In this document: piece after piece, positions 1 to 12,035 of the stretch | Numbering within the stretch: position 1 is the stretch's first letter | Layout of the letters: every line of letters starts with the position of its first letter | NCBI RefSeq assembly: GCF_032062135.1 | Contig: NC_092863.1 | Span: 18,075,926 to 18,139,925 of the forward strand | DNA length: 64,000 bases | Direction of reading: 5' to 3' | From: Pyxicephalus adspersus | Taxonomy: Eukaryota; Chordata; Amphibia; Anura; Pyxicephalidae | Notes under the pieces: generated by a model | Told to the model about the DNA's origin: nothing | The model's database searches: none | The model's input: the letters and a program-made list of their open reading frames with translations, nothing else | Translations under genes and position numbers: made by a program

Positions 1-1504
1 GAATCACCGTCTTACACACATTACCAGACACTAAAATACCTTAATAAGATCATGGTCTTAAAGGTCAAGAGTCCCTCTCTTATAAACATTAACTGCCCAA
101 CACACTAATAGGATCACTCTGTTATGTCAGCGCCATACTCTTACCAACCTACTCTCCCCCTCCTTGACATTAATGAGATCACAATCTCACACATCACGTT
201 CGCCTATGTACTTGGGAAAAATATGGCAGGCTGTGACATGAACGAGTCTTGGTGTTATGTTAGCAATCACAAAAGTTTAAAAGGAATTGCCATTATTAAG
301 CAACGCATTTTGGTGTGGCAAGCTTACAGACTCTGTCTATTGTAGAAGTCTGTGGATCTGTATCTGCTGCATTCTGTGCGGCCATTTTTCATTCGTTATC
401 TGGCACATTGTATTTTGGCCCTGAAGTGTTTTATATTGGTGTATTATTCATTTAATCTCTTACACCCACAAACCCCTATGAATTAGTGCATATTTTACAT
501 TGCTGCTATGGGTTTAATAACATGCTGATGGTAACATTTTAGGGAGAAGAAAGGCTTTCTTTTTAAGCTACATTATGAGTTTTAGTGGTATGGCAATGTT
601 GAGACAAGGAGGTGTGATATTTGTTGAATCACCTAGATACCGAATCTTATTCTCGATGTCAGGAAGTCTGCATGGGTTAAGCCTATGCCTTTAACTCAAA
701 GGTTTACCCTTTAATTTATATGGCTGAAGGTGTGAATTATTGTCAAAACAGTGGGGTGTTTAAATGGCATTATAGGTAGACAGATGGTTTTGAAAGCTTC
801 CACGTTTATTACATCAGGGAGACAAAACAAACATTCAACCAAAAAATGGCCCAGCATAGGAGGGCAGTTTTCATAGGACAAGGTTTAGCATATTTCCTGC
901 ATCTGAAGGAAAAGGAAGATTCTTTCCAGGACAATGAGATGCATATTTTAGACAGGACAGAGTAAAACAACTAGTTTGCAAGAGATGTAAAAAGGGCCAT
1001 CTGCATCAAACTAGAACAACCATCTCTGCACATGGAAGCGGGCCTTTGGCACCATCTGTCTTCAACCTATAATGCTGTTCTAACATCCTTACCTTGGTGT
1101 TTTAGCTACACTTTACACTTTTAGCCATGTAATTTGAAGGTTTATTATGTATTCAGACTTCCTAACACCGAGGATGGGATTAAATAACTAGAACAGGGTG
1201 GTTCAACAATTGTTGCACCCCCTGATCTTGCACAATCAATGTCTGCCATGTCACATGTTAATATAAATACATGTTAACATGCCACATGTGAATATAAGAA
1301 CTCAGTATTTTCCCACAGTGGTAGAACTGATGAAGTGGCTTGGAAAGCTAGGAAATTTCTTCAGCATTACAAAAAACAACTTCAGCTAAATATGACCAAC
1401 TGCTACTAGCTATACAATGACCTGGATACATGAGAGCTTTTGCAGACAAAATAGTATTGATTTTGATGTAAATCAGTTTGTTTTTTTCTTAATTTTGTGT
1501 TGTT

Positions 1505-1505
<1 letters not shown>
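1..1505. other. Unique AT-rich non-coding stretch
   Basis: No protein-like frame, RNA gene or recognisable repeat is seen. The longest open frame (124-345, 73 codons) has no domain-like pattern and is treated as chance. Around 1,250-1,292 there is a weak AT-rich dyad built from cacatg/catgtg and catgttaa words. Confidence 0.6.

Positions 1506-1536
<31 letters not shown>
1506..1536. repeat. (TAA)n microsatellite
   Basis: An uninterrupted run of about ten TAA units, followed by a poly-A tract at 1,581-1,594. No SINE-like sequence is attached to it, unlike the (TAA)n tracts at 2.2, 21.3, 47.9, 51.9 and 62.8 kb. Confidence 0.9.
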
Positions 1537-1537
<1 letters not shown>

Positions 1538-1539
1538 TA

Positions 1540-2165
1540 GAATAAAATGTTTAAAAAGCAATAGTTAGGAACAAAAATACAAAAAAAAAAAAAATAAATC
1601 AGGAAAACTATAGCTGGGTGAAAGGGTGAATGAGTTAATTAGGCAGATTAGCGTGGGCAGGTTGCTTTACTTAATATCATATGCCAATCATACCCTATCT
1701 TTTAGATCTGCAAATAAATGAAACATAAGTACACAAGGATACAAACTGGTATTTGTATATTCCCTAGGCATCAGCAGTATTCTTTCACATACTATATACA
1801 CAACTCCTCATGGTTGCCATTTAAAGCAAGGGGAGAACAAACAGCAAAGTACAACAATTTTATTTTTTTGTGCTCATTTGTACCCATTGTTCACGAAGAG
1901 TTAAAATGAATGTGATCCCTAACATTGAACTACTCTTTGCCTTTTTTTTTTGGTTTGTGATACAGTTATCATGACTGATTCAACAAAATGCTTACTAACT
2001 GTACAAAAAAATATCTGTTAATTATATGCAGTTCAGAGCTGTCTTGTCTCCTGTGCAGATTTCCTGTGTTACCTAAAACAGGGAATTTAGCTTTCCTGGT
2101 CCCTACCTTGGACTACAGATTGATTATCCTTTGCATTGTAGAGGTCTGAGAGTGGAAGTGGGCAA
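1540..2165. other. Unique non-coding stretch
   Basis: AT-rich sequence without recognisable repeats. The 63-codon frame at 1,718-1,909 shows no coding character. Confidence 0.55.
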
Positions 2166-2169
2166 GCAG

Positions 2170-2318
2170 TTATTATTATTATTATTAATATTATTAATAT
2201 TAACAAACAGTATCTATAGGTCACTGTACATTAAACAGGGGTTGCAAATGACAGACAGACAGTGACACAGGAGGAGGCGATGAACCTGCCCCAAAGAGCT
2301 TACAATCTGGAGAAGCAG
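2170..2318 (+). repeat. (TAA)n-anchored interspersed repeat, family I, copy 1
   Basis: A (TTA)n head is followed by 'acagtatctatagg', 'cactgtacattaaacagggg', 'ttgcaaatgacagacagaca' and 'gagcttacaatctgg'. The same ordered blocks recur at 21,286-21,452, 51,888-52,055 and, inverted, 62,655-62,838. The order head microsatellite, body, 'gagcttacaatct' tail defines the family. It is a short non-autonomous repeat with no coding capacity. The class (SINE or MITE) cannot be settled by eye. This copy has lost most of the 'gcgccaacatattacgcag' block that the others keep. Confidence 0.8.
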
Positions 2319-2930
2319 CGAAGGGGGGATATGGATTCATGGGTGCATAGTGAGGGTTTTAGAGAGAAGACGACACGTAGGTAACTTTGAAAAGATGGGT
2401 TTTAAGTGCTCTATAAAATAAGAAGAAAGTTGGAACAAGCTTGAATAGGAAGTGGAAAACAATTCCAGATTAGTAAAAAGTTTAGCAAGACACTGAAAGA
2501 ACTGACAGCCGTCAACAAAATAAGCTGCATGTTGTCAGCCCACAACAGGACCTTTAAGGTTTTCAACCCTTTCGCTGCTGGACCCTGTCCTACTATATTT
2601 ACCTCACATGGCCAGAAAATTCTTGTAATCTTTCATTTAGTTTTATTTACTGCATCAAAAGACTTTTAACACTATATTTTATCTGCAGGCAGAGGGCCAG
2701 AGAAATCAAAAGGCGGTAGTTGCAATTTTTTTATTACACAATATGTAAAGCCATAATACAGAAAGTATTTTAAAGCTGGCTTTACAAAAATATGTTGTGG
2801 TAATGTGTGTTACCAATTTGTGGTAGAGAACAGTGATGTTCTTTTTAAATGGCACCAAGGGCATAATTTACACTGGGTGGCCTGTGACCAACATGCACCC
2901 TGCATCCTATCCCTACCATGAAGTCCCCCC
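2319..2930. other. Unique non-coding stretch
   Basis: No recognisable feature. It is AT-rich and grades into the CA-rich low-complexity region downstream. Confidence 0.5.
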
Positions 2931-2931
2931 C

Positions 2932-3215
2932 ACAAACACACAATGCAGCCTCCCCCAACCTCTCACAAATCATTACAAAAAAAAAAACTAAAAAAAAACT
3001 TGCCATACATACAATGCAGCCCACCATAAACCCCACATAGGTGTCCCCCCTACACATACAATGAAGCCCTCTGACCTTCCTATTCCACACATACACATTG
3101 CAGCCTCCCTATGCCCCCACCACATATGTATGTATGTAAGTATATCTATCGATATATATATCAATTGGTATATACATACATACACACACAAATATACAAT
3201 GCAGACTCACTCACC
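2932..3215. repeat. CA-rich imperfect minisatellite
   Basis: Five degenerate units carry the shared core 'acaatgcagcc' or a variant, near 2,937, 3,008, 3,056, 3,094 and 3,196. They are separated by C-rich spacers ('cctcccccaacc', 'ccaccataaacccc') and A-runs, and followed by ATGT/ATAC low-complexity at 3,123-3,190. Open frames on the minus strand here are by-products of the low complexity. Confidence 0.65.
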
Positions 3216-4359
3216 ACATAGTTATGACCTTGATTAGAAGATGCTGTTGGGGCTGAGGGTGTGGCAAGGTACAGAGCATGATGGAAAACAGGTGTTTTAT
3301 TGGCATGTTTAAAAGACCAGACTAAAGAAAATAAGATAAGTCCATTGTTAAGTTTAACATACACAATATTTTACTCTGCCATGGAGTATGGAACATATTG
3401 CAGCAAACAGGCCCAGGCTGTATGTAATCACCTATCAAGCCTTGCCCATTGATCAGTGTGTGGTGGCCGAGCATACTGCTTACCGCAAAGCACTTAGTGT
3501 TTAAATTTATTTCTCTTCAGCATTTCTCATGTCTTCTACCATCCTAGCAATACCCCTAGGCAGCTCAGGTAAATTGGTGGTTCAGCAGAGTATCTGAGTA
3601 AAATTTTCCCCTTTGACTTTTCAGCACCAGTCACCCACAGATAATGTCAAAGTGCTCTGCTAACCTAAAAATCTGGAATCATCAGTTCTTGGAAAGTGTT
3701 TAATACTTCTGCCACTTGCAAAGTCTGAAGTGTAAGCATAGAAACCACAAACTGTATTGAACATTATGGTGTCGTTTTATAAACTAATGAATCTGACATT
3801 GACCAAATATTTTCTGCTGGAGAATCAATTTCTAATATTGTAAATATTTATACCTGGAATTTAGTCCACCATAGATTATTTTCAGATACACTGCTTTATA
3901 TATATTCTCCTGTGTATCCTGCTGAATGAAAAGGTGTGTCAAAGTGATTTTACTTTTCTATAGTGACTTACAAGAAATCTGCAGCTGCATGTATTTTTAA
4001 CCCCACTTACTTATATTTTAAAGGTAAATACTTAACTTGACTTCCCCTGGTGGGTCACAGGTCTGACATTTCTCAGCAAAAACTATGAAATAGACAGCAA
4101 AGAGGTTTTGGAATTCACATTACAGTTGTAGAAAATCAGGCTAAATTTCTAGTGTTAAAAGTCAAAAAACAAAAACAAAAAACTTATTAAAAATTAGGCC
4201 TCCCACAAAGTCTTTGATGCAAAGCATCAGCAGGCTAGTACTGGCAAGAATATGCTGTTTAAATTTATTTTTTTTTTAACCTGAGTTAAAATCTAAAACA
4301 TGAGGAGTATCTTTTTGAAGTTCTTCCCACATCACAGGTTAATTTATGTTGCTAGAGGA
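3216..4359. other. Mostly unique non-coding stretch
   Basis: Unique sequence except for a short family F relic at about 3,787-3,835 ('aatctgacattgaccaaata' followed by 'gagaatcaatttc'). Confidence 0.5.
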
Positions 4360-4560
4360 GAGAGAGCAGGGGTGTCACTTCAGAAATAGGCACGCGTGCC
4401 CACTGTTATTTTGGTAGTCCGTTTTTCTTTGGTGGTCCGTGTCTCTGGCCAGCCCGCCCCCTGGAGGGGTCAGGAAAAGGGGGGGGGGCGCACCGGCCAG
4501 AGCCGTGGACCATGTCTTCCATATGGAATTGCAGCGTGCCAGCTCTGGAAATGAGATAGT
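4360..4560. other. GC-rich, CpG-containing patch
   Basis: A local GC island in AT-rich DNA. It contains 'ggcacgcgtgccc' (a palindrome), 'gcccgccccctggagggg', an uninterrupted G10 run near 4,479-4,488 and 'gcgcaccggccagagccg'. No frame crosses it convincingly. A decayed GC-rich transposon is the likeliest explanation. A promoter cannot be excluded, but no adjacent exon is visible. Confidence 0.5.
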
Positions 4561-5588
4561 GAATGGAGAGCTGCTTTGAGCATAAAGCTGGACTTTTGAA
4601 ATTACATTTAAAGCTAAAGCTTAATTTGCTATTATTTTGCCTTCCCTGCTCCCCCCAAATAATACTCTAAATAAATGAATAAATAGACATTACATACATT
4701 ATTTTACACCAATCATCGCTAGGTCTTCTCTATGCAATGCTGGCAGATCAGGGTTAAGTAAGGGGCTAGCAATATGCTATACATAGCTTTATGGAAACAG
4801 GAGACTTTTTTTAATAAAAGTGGTATAGAGGAATTTGGATCTCAAAGAGGGACACTCAATGCAAATCAGGGACAGTTGGGAGGTATGGAATTTAGTAATT
4901 TGGCTTATGACTTCTTTAAAACAATTTTGTGGTTTTCCCATGCGGAACAAAGCAACATGTTTGCTTTAACCTCTTCTAAACTGTAAAGGGTTACATTGGT
5001 AGATGTGACCTATAAAGCCACTTAATTACATGTATGGACCTCTGCACCACCTGACCCAACCCCTTCCAGCCATATGTTACCTTTCCTGTCCCTCCAGGGT
5101 GTCTGGGACATTCAAGGCAGGTGTCAGGGTGGTGGAGAGGAAACGAACATCTGTTCACCAACCTCTCTGAAAAATGACACTGGAAGCACAAACCTGTATG
5201 GTGCACAACGCTATCTTCAAAAATGTAAAAAAAATTAGTTTAATTTAAAAAATTGAAAAACCAAAAATTGTAAAAGTCCACTCATGTCAGTGTGTGTACA
5301 TTTAAAAGGTTAGTAATGACAATCACACCATATGTTAGGCACACTCACGAGTGAGAGCATTAATTCTAGGGTCAGAACTTTTTGTTAACTAATAGGATGA
5401 CCTGTAAAAAGCATTGAAAGCATCCTGTTTAAACAATTATTGGTAGTGTAATTAAACCTGTTACAACCTCATCCTAAATATTTTACAAAGTATAAGGCAA
5501 TGTTTGTGTGCACTAAACTTATTTTGAGTTTTTACAGAAAAATTACCACTACCCCTATTACCATTATTTTATTCTACATCTTTATTCT
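4561..5588. other. Unique non-coding stretch
   Basis: No repeat or gene recognised. Open frames at 4,774-4,986 (+) and 4,991-5,206 (-) show no domain pattern. Confidence 0.5.
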
Positions 5589-5705
5589 GCAGTGAATCTG
5601 ACATTCACAAACATTCTCTGGTGGAAAATCAATCTCTGCCATTTAAAACACATGGGTCTGGAGGAGTCTTCACCAGAGAATGTTGCTGAATGTCAGACTG
5701 ATTGC
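5589..5705. mobile_element. Small inverted-repeat element, family F
   Basis: The left arm 'gcagtgaatctgacattcac' continues to 'cattctctggtgg'. It is mirrored by a right arm reading 'caccagagaatgttgctgaa' then 'tgtcagactgattgc'. The arms are about 36 bp with several mismatches around a loop of about 45 bp. Related half-sites occur at 3,787-3,835 and 14,876-14,917. The structure fits a MITE. No target duplication could be assigned. Confidence 0.65.
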
Positions 5706-6054
5706 TTTATTTAAAGTCCCCTTAGACTTCTACAGTTTCCACAAATGTTTATTTCAAATAAAAGACTTTTCTACACATTAGTGAGGAAATACATTCTGTT
5801 TTCAACAGACAATGCATAGTGTCGACAATATTGTATATTGTGAACAATGCATATTGTCTACTTCCTAGACCAGCTTGACATATTTTATTCATCCCATTAA
5901 AGGGCTCCGGATACTTCCCTGATAATGTGTTAAAGAAGACCTCCTGACAAAACTTTAACTTTTGATTTGCTTTCAAACGTATAATGTATTATTAAAAGAT
6001 AATGAGTAAGAATAACGAGTAAGAATATGTATTATTTTACTTCAGTCTATGTTG
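5706..6054. other. Unique non-coding stretch
   Basis: AT-rich; no feature recognised. Confidence 0.5.
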
Positions 6055-6300
6055 GGCAGGATTTTCTGTGTGGCCAGAATGACGAAGGCATTGATGCCTT
6101 TCACTGGCCTTCATGTTCCCCAGACCTGAATCTAATAAGGACCCTGTAGGCCATGCATAGGAGTGCATACAGGACTTACAAACTGCTAATTAAAAAGTGA
6201 TTTTAGTTTTTATTGACGATCTAAACTTTTCAGCTTGAATATTTCTATAATTGAGATCTGAATTGTGGTTTTAGTGTTTCTGTTTTGTAGAGTAGTGTAT
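6055..6300 (+). pseudogene. Tc1-like transposase C-terminal relic
   Basis: In the plus frame around 6,078-6,150 the translation contains NDEGIDAFHWPSCSPDLN, then LIRTL and a stop. This is the W-P-x-x-S-P-D-L-N-P-I-E-N-L-W signature around the third catalytic residue of Tc1/mariner DD34E transposases. The position expected to hold the catalytic Glu reads Arg (aag/agg-type codon) and the expected Trp codon has become a stop, so the copy is dead. Sequence beyond about 6,175 may be its 3' flank. No upstream D-D part is recognisable and no terminal repeats were found. Confidence 0.75.
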
Positions 6301-7754
6301 ATAACATTTACATACGATGACATATGTGTGTATTACTTAATTAGCCTAGGTGCCTATACAGAACCGGTTTTGGAAGAAAAGTAGGTCACTGTGTAAATTT
6401 TTCGTCCTCTAATGGAAATCTTCTCTGAGAACATCAAATATTTCTTATCATTAACAATCACGTAATTGTGCCTTGACCTGCACTGTTTTTGAGACCAGCA
6501 TTGACCTTTTGTTAACAGATTTCCCAAATCAACTTTTCAAGCTCTGTATTCAGGATCATTGATATGCTTTTTGCTCTCTAGGGCCAAAAGCCTGCCTGTC
6601 TAACAAGCAAACATATCACACTATCAAGTTTAGATGTCACAGTCAAATGAGATATGCCAAAACTAGAGGTGGAAAGTCTAAAAGAAACATTCTGCCCACT
6701 CTTTGTCACTACACCTAGAACCACAACCTGTCACCCTACTTTGGTCTGGTCCTATGTGTGCAAGCCCAGATCAGGTAAACTGTTGTTAGACAGTACATCA
6801 ACAAAAATCCAGAATGTGCAGAGAAAACTACAATAAGGGCCTGCCTGGATTATACTAGCAAGAAGATCAGACATCCAGAACCTCTTAATATACAAAGGAA
6901 TGTGTTTTTGACAATTTGAATATGATTGTTTCACCCCTAGCGGTCCAGCTATGCTAGACCATGATTTGGGTTGGTTATGCCCAAAATGAACCTAGCCTGT
7001 ATCTATTTTTGCATTCTTGTGTACTGTACAACCTCACATGAGCAGCCAATTTAATCCCAGGTTCCCCCTTGTAATGGGGCAAACAAGTCTCAAGGGCCCA
7101 TGCAAATCTATTTTCTAGGGGTTTATTGAAAATCAACCAATAATATAGAGAGAGGGTTAGGGTAGCAGAACATCTGAATGGCTTCAGTTTACAGCCAAAA
7201 TTGTTCTATATAGTCAACAATGACAGCTGACCTTTAGCATCTTCGCTGTTTAGCGAGTCCTAAATCCATAGTAAGAAACATATTCCTCCTCTAGAGTGGG
7301 CTCACCTACTACTGACATCTCAGATTCAGCACCACCGGGATCCTGACCTAAGGTCCTTTCTTTAAGGTCCCATCCTTTGGCTTCCCCACACTGAAGCTAA
7401 GTCCCCAGCCACTGAGAATCTAGCTCATCCCTCACTGGACAAGACTTTGTGTCCCCCTTGCCTAGCCCTGACCTCTTTAGCTTCTTCAATTATCCATGGT
7501 GAGGTCACCTTAGTTCTCCTTCTATTTACATTGTACCAACATCCTGTCTAAAAAGGCGCCAGAAGATAGCCAACCATAACTCTCTGAGGAGAAACAGCTC
7601 TAGAACTGTCCAAATGCACTAAAGGTAACCCCTAAATCCTAAAGTGATCTCCCTTTACTAAAAGGGTGCTACACTCATAAGAGCCTGGCTGTATACATTT
7701 ATAGGAATGGGATTTTGCACAGGGAAAAAAAAACTTTAAAGGTTGTTCACTAAC
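6301..7754. other. Unique non-coding stretch
   Basis: No repeat or gene recognised. The short opposing frames at 6,654-6,934 are chance. Confidence 0.45.
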
Positions 7755-7960
7755 CCGAAAGAAGTAAAGCAGAACTATACTGTCCTTTGCTCCAGCAATT
7801 AGACATCTGCAAGCTCCTTCACCAACACTGACATCTTCTCACTTCCCTCTTCTAGGTTTCTTTTCAGCCATTTTGGCTTCCCAGGCCAGGATGATGTAAC
7901 TCTGGTATATGTACACAGAGGTTATTTCATCCCACCACGCGGAAAATGCTGGGATTGTAC
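7755..7960 (+). repeat. Interspersed repeat, family H, copy 1
   Basis: Shares the order 'aagcagaact', a C/T-rich block ending near 'tttcagcca', 'ggatgatgtaactc', 'gtacacagaggttatttcat' and 'aatgctggga' with copies at 29,196-29,480 and 33,905-34,080. It looks like a decayed non-autonomous DNA element. No terminal repeats were established here. Confidence 0.5.
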
Positions 7961-8922
7961 ACTATGCTGTACATGTGTTATGTGTCGCAAATGTTCCATT
8001 TTTATTTAGTAAAACTTAAATACAAAATAATAAATAAGGAAACATGTAATAAATATACATATAACAGTTCCATAACATATAAAAGTAAAGTAGATAAATG
8101 CATTTGTCTTTTACACCACAAAACATTTGGAGCACTGCAAAGGAATAACAGAATGCACAATCTTAAAACAATAAAGATCAGCTACAATCATTCACCTCTC
8201 CATCATATAAAGACATCTGTTCCCTGTCACCCAGCATCCTCTGCTCTCCTTACATGTGTGTTTTCTGACAAAGTCCCCTCTGTACATGACCTCTTCTTCC
8301 CTCACTCCCTAAATCTTGTCCTCTGAAATCTTGCTCTATGCCTCCGGCTATGGCTTTTCACTTACACTTCTTCTTTTTACCATAATGGCTGATGCTGTTT
8401 TCTATGCTCTCTTTACATATTATTTGCCTAGCAGACCCTTGGAGTTTTTTTAGTCGTTTAACCTTGTGATAGGTGTTTCCAATTATTTCACCAGTGACTT
8501 AGTGACTTATCTGTCTTTTTTGAAGACATATTCCATACAACCATCATACATAGCTGTGTTTATAACTAGGTTAACCTTCACATTCATGGTTAGGGGCACT
8601 GAAAGGTTAGGGGAAACTTACTCATGAAAACATTTGCCAGGCTATATACTAAGCTAAGAACATTACAAAAAAATGTGGTGAGATATGTGAAGCCAATGTC
8701 TTAAAAAATAGTTATGCCTCTAAAATATCCATAAACTTTTCAGGTTTCCTTTAACTTAACACTTTAATTTAAACTTTAAGACTTTACCCATCAAATGGTG
8801 TTCAATCAAAAATCGTGCCTATTTACAGTTCTTTACACTTGATTAGGTATTCTTGAATTCTCAAGGTATTCACCAAGCTAGGCGATAATCACATTATTAA
8901 GTGAACAACCTACACTGCTTTT
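7961..8922. other. Unique non-coding stretch
   Basis: AT-rich. The 126-codon frame at 7,946-8,326 has a low-complexity, K/Y/N/H-rich composition and no domain pattern, so it is not called as a gene. Confidence 0.5.
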
Positions 8923-9351
8923 GGCTATGTACAGACGTGCAATAATTATTGATAAAAAAAAGGAACGGTTAACGACCAATCAATGATTATTCGCAATTTT
9001 TTTGAACGATCGTGCACAATTCTCTACATGCAGAAACAATACGGTCGTTCAAATATAATCTACCAATAATGTACGCACACTAGATACAATCGTTTGAACG
9101 ATGCAGGAAATGACGTGTACTGGAGAAAGTGTATCACAGAACAATTCACGATCACTGAAAGACTGTACACACAATAGAAAGCAAACGATCATCGCCCAAT
9201 CTGATCTGCCGGGACAGTTGTTTGTTTCCAGCAACATTCTTCGTTCATTGGCGTCCTGGGCCAGTCGTTTACTTTTTTGTTAACAATTATCGGACGATCG
9301 GTCGTTAGTTGTTGGTTTCCAACAATAATTATTGCACGTGTGTATGTAGCC
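8923..9351. mobile_element. Family A CpG-bearing inverted-repeat element, copy A3
   Basis: The left end 'ggctatgtacagacgtgcaa' and the right end 'ttgcacgtgtgtatgtagcc' are inverted repeats that continue inward into AATAATTATTG words. The interior is rich in CGTTC/GAACG words ('gaacgatcg', 'cgttcaaat', 'acgatcatcg') that pair across the element. It matches copies at 31,056-31,479 and 35,105-35,519 in architecture. The flanks are TTT on the left and TTA on the right, an imperfect version of the TWA duplication seen at the better copies. No coding capacity. Confidence 0.8.
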
Positions 9352-11080
9352 TTAGTTAGTCAACCCCCTAGTCTCTAAGCTTCTGTCAAATGAAAAGACC
9401 GTATAGTTAGGATTAATGTTGTTTCCTAAGTCAATCTAAATAAGGGAGAAAATGTAAATCTTTTATAAGGGTATACAGTTTTAATAATTTAAGACTTAGT
9501 ATTCAGATTCTTCCAGTAACGCATTTGTAACAAGTTCTTTTAAACTTGACTCAGGGCACAAAATATCTGCGAAATGTCAAGAGTTTTCATCTTGTCTTTT
9601 ATCTTCTGCACTTAGCTGACCAGTTACTTCGGCCTAATCAGGAAGGAACCATATTTTTGTAATGCATTTGATTCATAGGTTGTAGATAACGATAAATAAA
9701 AGAATAGCGAATGACCCCTAAATAACATACCACCCAAATCAGAAACCCAGACACCACCTACTCTGTATGACAACATTATTTTAAAAATAATCAATATGGT
9801 GAAAGATAAATACAACGTCCATAAAAGAAACGTGGACATGTCCTCTTACATTTGCGGAATATGGAAAATTTCAACCTTACATGATGCTTGATGTAGAAGA
9901 CCCCCCTTACATAAGATTTTGTTGGAAATGTGCCCCTTATTTTGTTAGCCAGTGTAGTACCTGGTACTGGAGTTCTATGGAAAAGTGTAGTTGATGATCA
10001 GTGCAGAAGTCCCCCTAGTTTAAAAATCAAATGGAAAAATGAGAAGCAAGGGAGATGCCTCTTTTTATTTATTGGCGCTAGAAAAATGCTCTGTTACATT
10101 GGGGGTTAAGAGTAATAACCCCCCTTATGTTGCTGGCCAGAATCATGAATATGAACATAGGGCTCTTGCAGTCCCTCTGTGTGAGCACATCCATGCACAG
10201 CACAGAAACCAGATCCTGAAAGGGTTACAGCTTATCAAAATTGCAATAGTCTGCTGGATATAATAAAGGCCTAAACCTTAACAGCATATGGCAAAGGCTG
10301 GTGAAGGACATGCTTACTTAAGAAAGACATGCAAAAGTGCAAAAAAAGTGGCACTGTTTTCTGCATTCTGGGTACAACTTTTTTTGTGGAGCTGGATCAG
10401 GAAAATAGACAGGTTTAATTAACAAATTACACTATCCTCCTTATAGTTTAAAGCTGAAAGCTTTTTAAATGCCTTACTATAAAAAAAATTTCTTTGTATA
10501 CCACGTCTAAAAATCTGATTTTAATTTTCAGCTTGTGTACATTTGTGCTAGAAAGATGAATAGTTGCCTGAAACACATTTATAGTTGGAAATAAAATTCT
10601 TCATGTACATGAATTTAAAATGTCTTCCACAGCAATGGACACAAGCATAACATTAAGACAATTAGCATTTCCAAGAATTCACAGAAACCTCACCTTCAGT
10701 GTTGCGATAATGACAGGTTCTATTTAAATTAGTGACAAACGGTAGCAGTAGACAGGCAAGGCAGAACAGACAGATCATTGCAGCTGCAGTAAACGGCTTA
10801 TTTCCTTTTCTATAAACATTTAGGGAAACAAATGATAAGCAGTTTCAGAGCTTTTTTTAAAACAATGGTAGGGACAAATTATGATGGCCAGATAGTGGTT
10901 TAGAATACATTCAAAATGCCAGCGTTGTTCCTGTTATGCAGTAGTAAGCAACTTGCATGTCCTGCTAATATCTCGGCACCGGACAACCTTTGGAAAGCTG
11001 TTTTTGGGGTACAAACGGGACACAAAATTAAAGAGGTGTTTTTCATTATTTGGCTGATTGATTTTTTTTCATTTTAGGTG
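9352..11080. other. Unique non-coding stretch
   Basis: No repeat or gene recognised. Short frames on both strands (9,624-9,839 and 10,039-10,263) have no coding signature. Confidence 0.45.
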
Positions 11081-11330
11081 AAAGCATACTGAATAATGCA
11101 TACCTTTATTTTCAATAAATGTTTATTAAGATTTAAAAAAAAAAAAATTGCATACAGTTACATATTTGAAAAAAAGAAAAAAAGACATGTGAATACAGTC
11201 ATATCTAAACAAATCACGAAGGAAAAGAAAAAAAAAATAGGGCAAATAACCAGTGTGATCCGAAAAGGCATTTATACAAGTTCTTTTGGAAAGAGACAGA
11301 ATAACAATGGCTAGTCATAAACTGAGCAAT
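11081..11330. repeat. A-rich low-complexity tract
   Basis: Dense A-runs and AAAG words ('aaaaaaaaaaaa' near 11,136, 'gaaaaaaagaaaaaaaga'-like runs near 11,170, 'gaaaagaaaaaaaaa' near 11,222). The 72-codon Lys-rich frame over it reflects composition. Confidence 0.6.
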
Positions 11331-12030
11331 CTGCGATCTAAATAAGGTGTAGAATGATGGACCAACCAAGTCCATACCTTATAAATAATGAATACCCTTA
11401 AAGTATTATTTACCGTCATTTGTTCTTCTCTGCATCCACCCTATGTATAGAGAGGCCCATAGCCGTAAGAAATTAGGCGCAGGGCCTACATGACAGGGTG
11501 CTAGGCCTAGCCCAAGGGTATTAAGGGTTAAAAAATGAAGTAAGGCTTGGAGGGGCTGTGCTAGTGTGGAGCGTAAGGTAGGAGGGGATTAAGAATAGGA
11601 CGAGTTAAAAGGAGCAGGACGGAAATCAGAGGCCTTCTTTTGGGTGAAAAAAGTTTACCACCCACCCACCACCTCTGTTATGGGTATATTTTTAAAGTTT
11701 AATCTGTTTTAGCGGTTGGGGTCTTGGAAGGGAAGGATCCAGTGCATGGTAAAATGGTGGATTTTGGTAGGGAGATCCTCTTTGGTGTGGTCTCCCCCTT
11801 TATGGTAAACAAATGATTATGGCTCCTGAGGCGCTGGGCGGCTAGGGGCCAAGGTGGAGATGTCCGAAGATTTATTTTGCCTTCTGAGACCTGGAGCCTG
11901 GTTGTTTGAGTGTATAACTGGGAGTTTGATAACAATATGGATATTGTGGTTATGGTTATGTATTATTAAAATGGGAATTAGATTGTTGGTAATTAGGTTA
12001 TATTCAATGTAATATGTTGATCTTATATAA
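11331..12030. other. Unique non-coding stretch
   Basis: Slightly G-rich on the plus strand around 11,480-11,930. No feature recognised. Confidence 0.45.
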
Positions 12031-12035
12031 TCCCG

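Noticed and set aside
7946..8326. 126-codon plus-strand open frame
   Set aside because: Low-complexity composition (K, N, Y, H, S), no domain pattern, no start or splice context.
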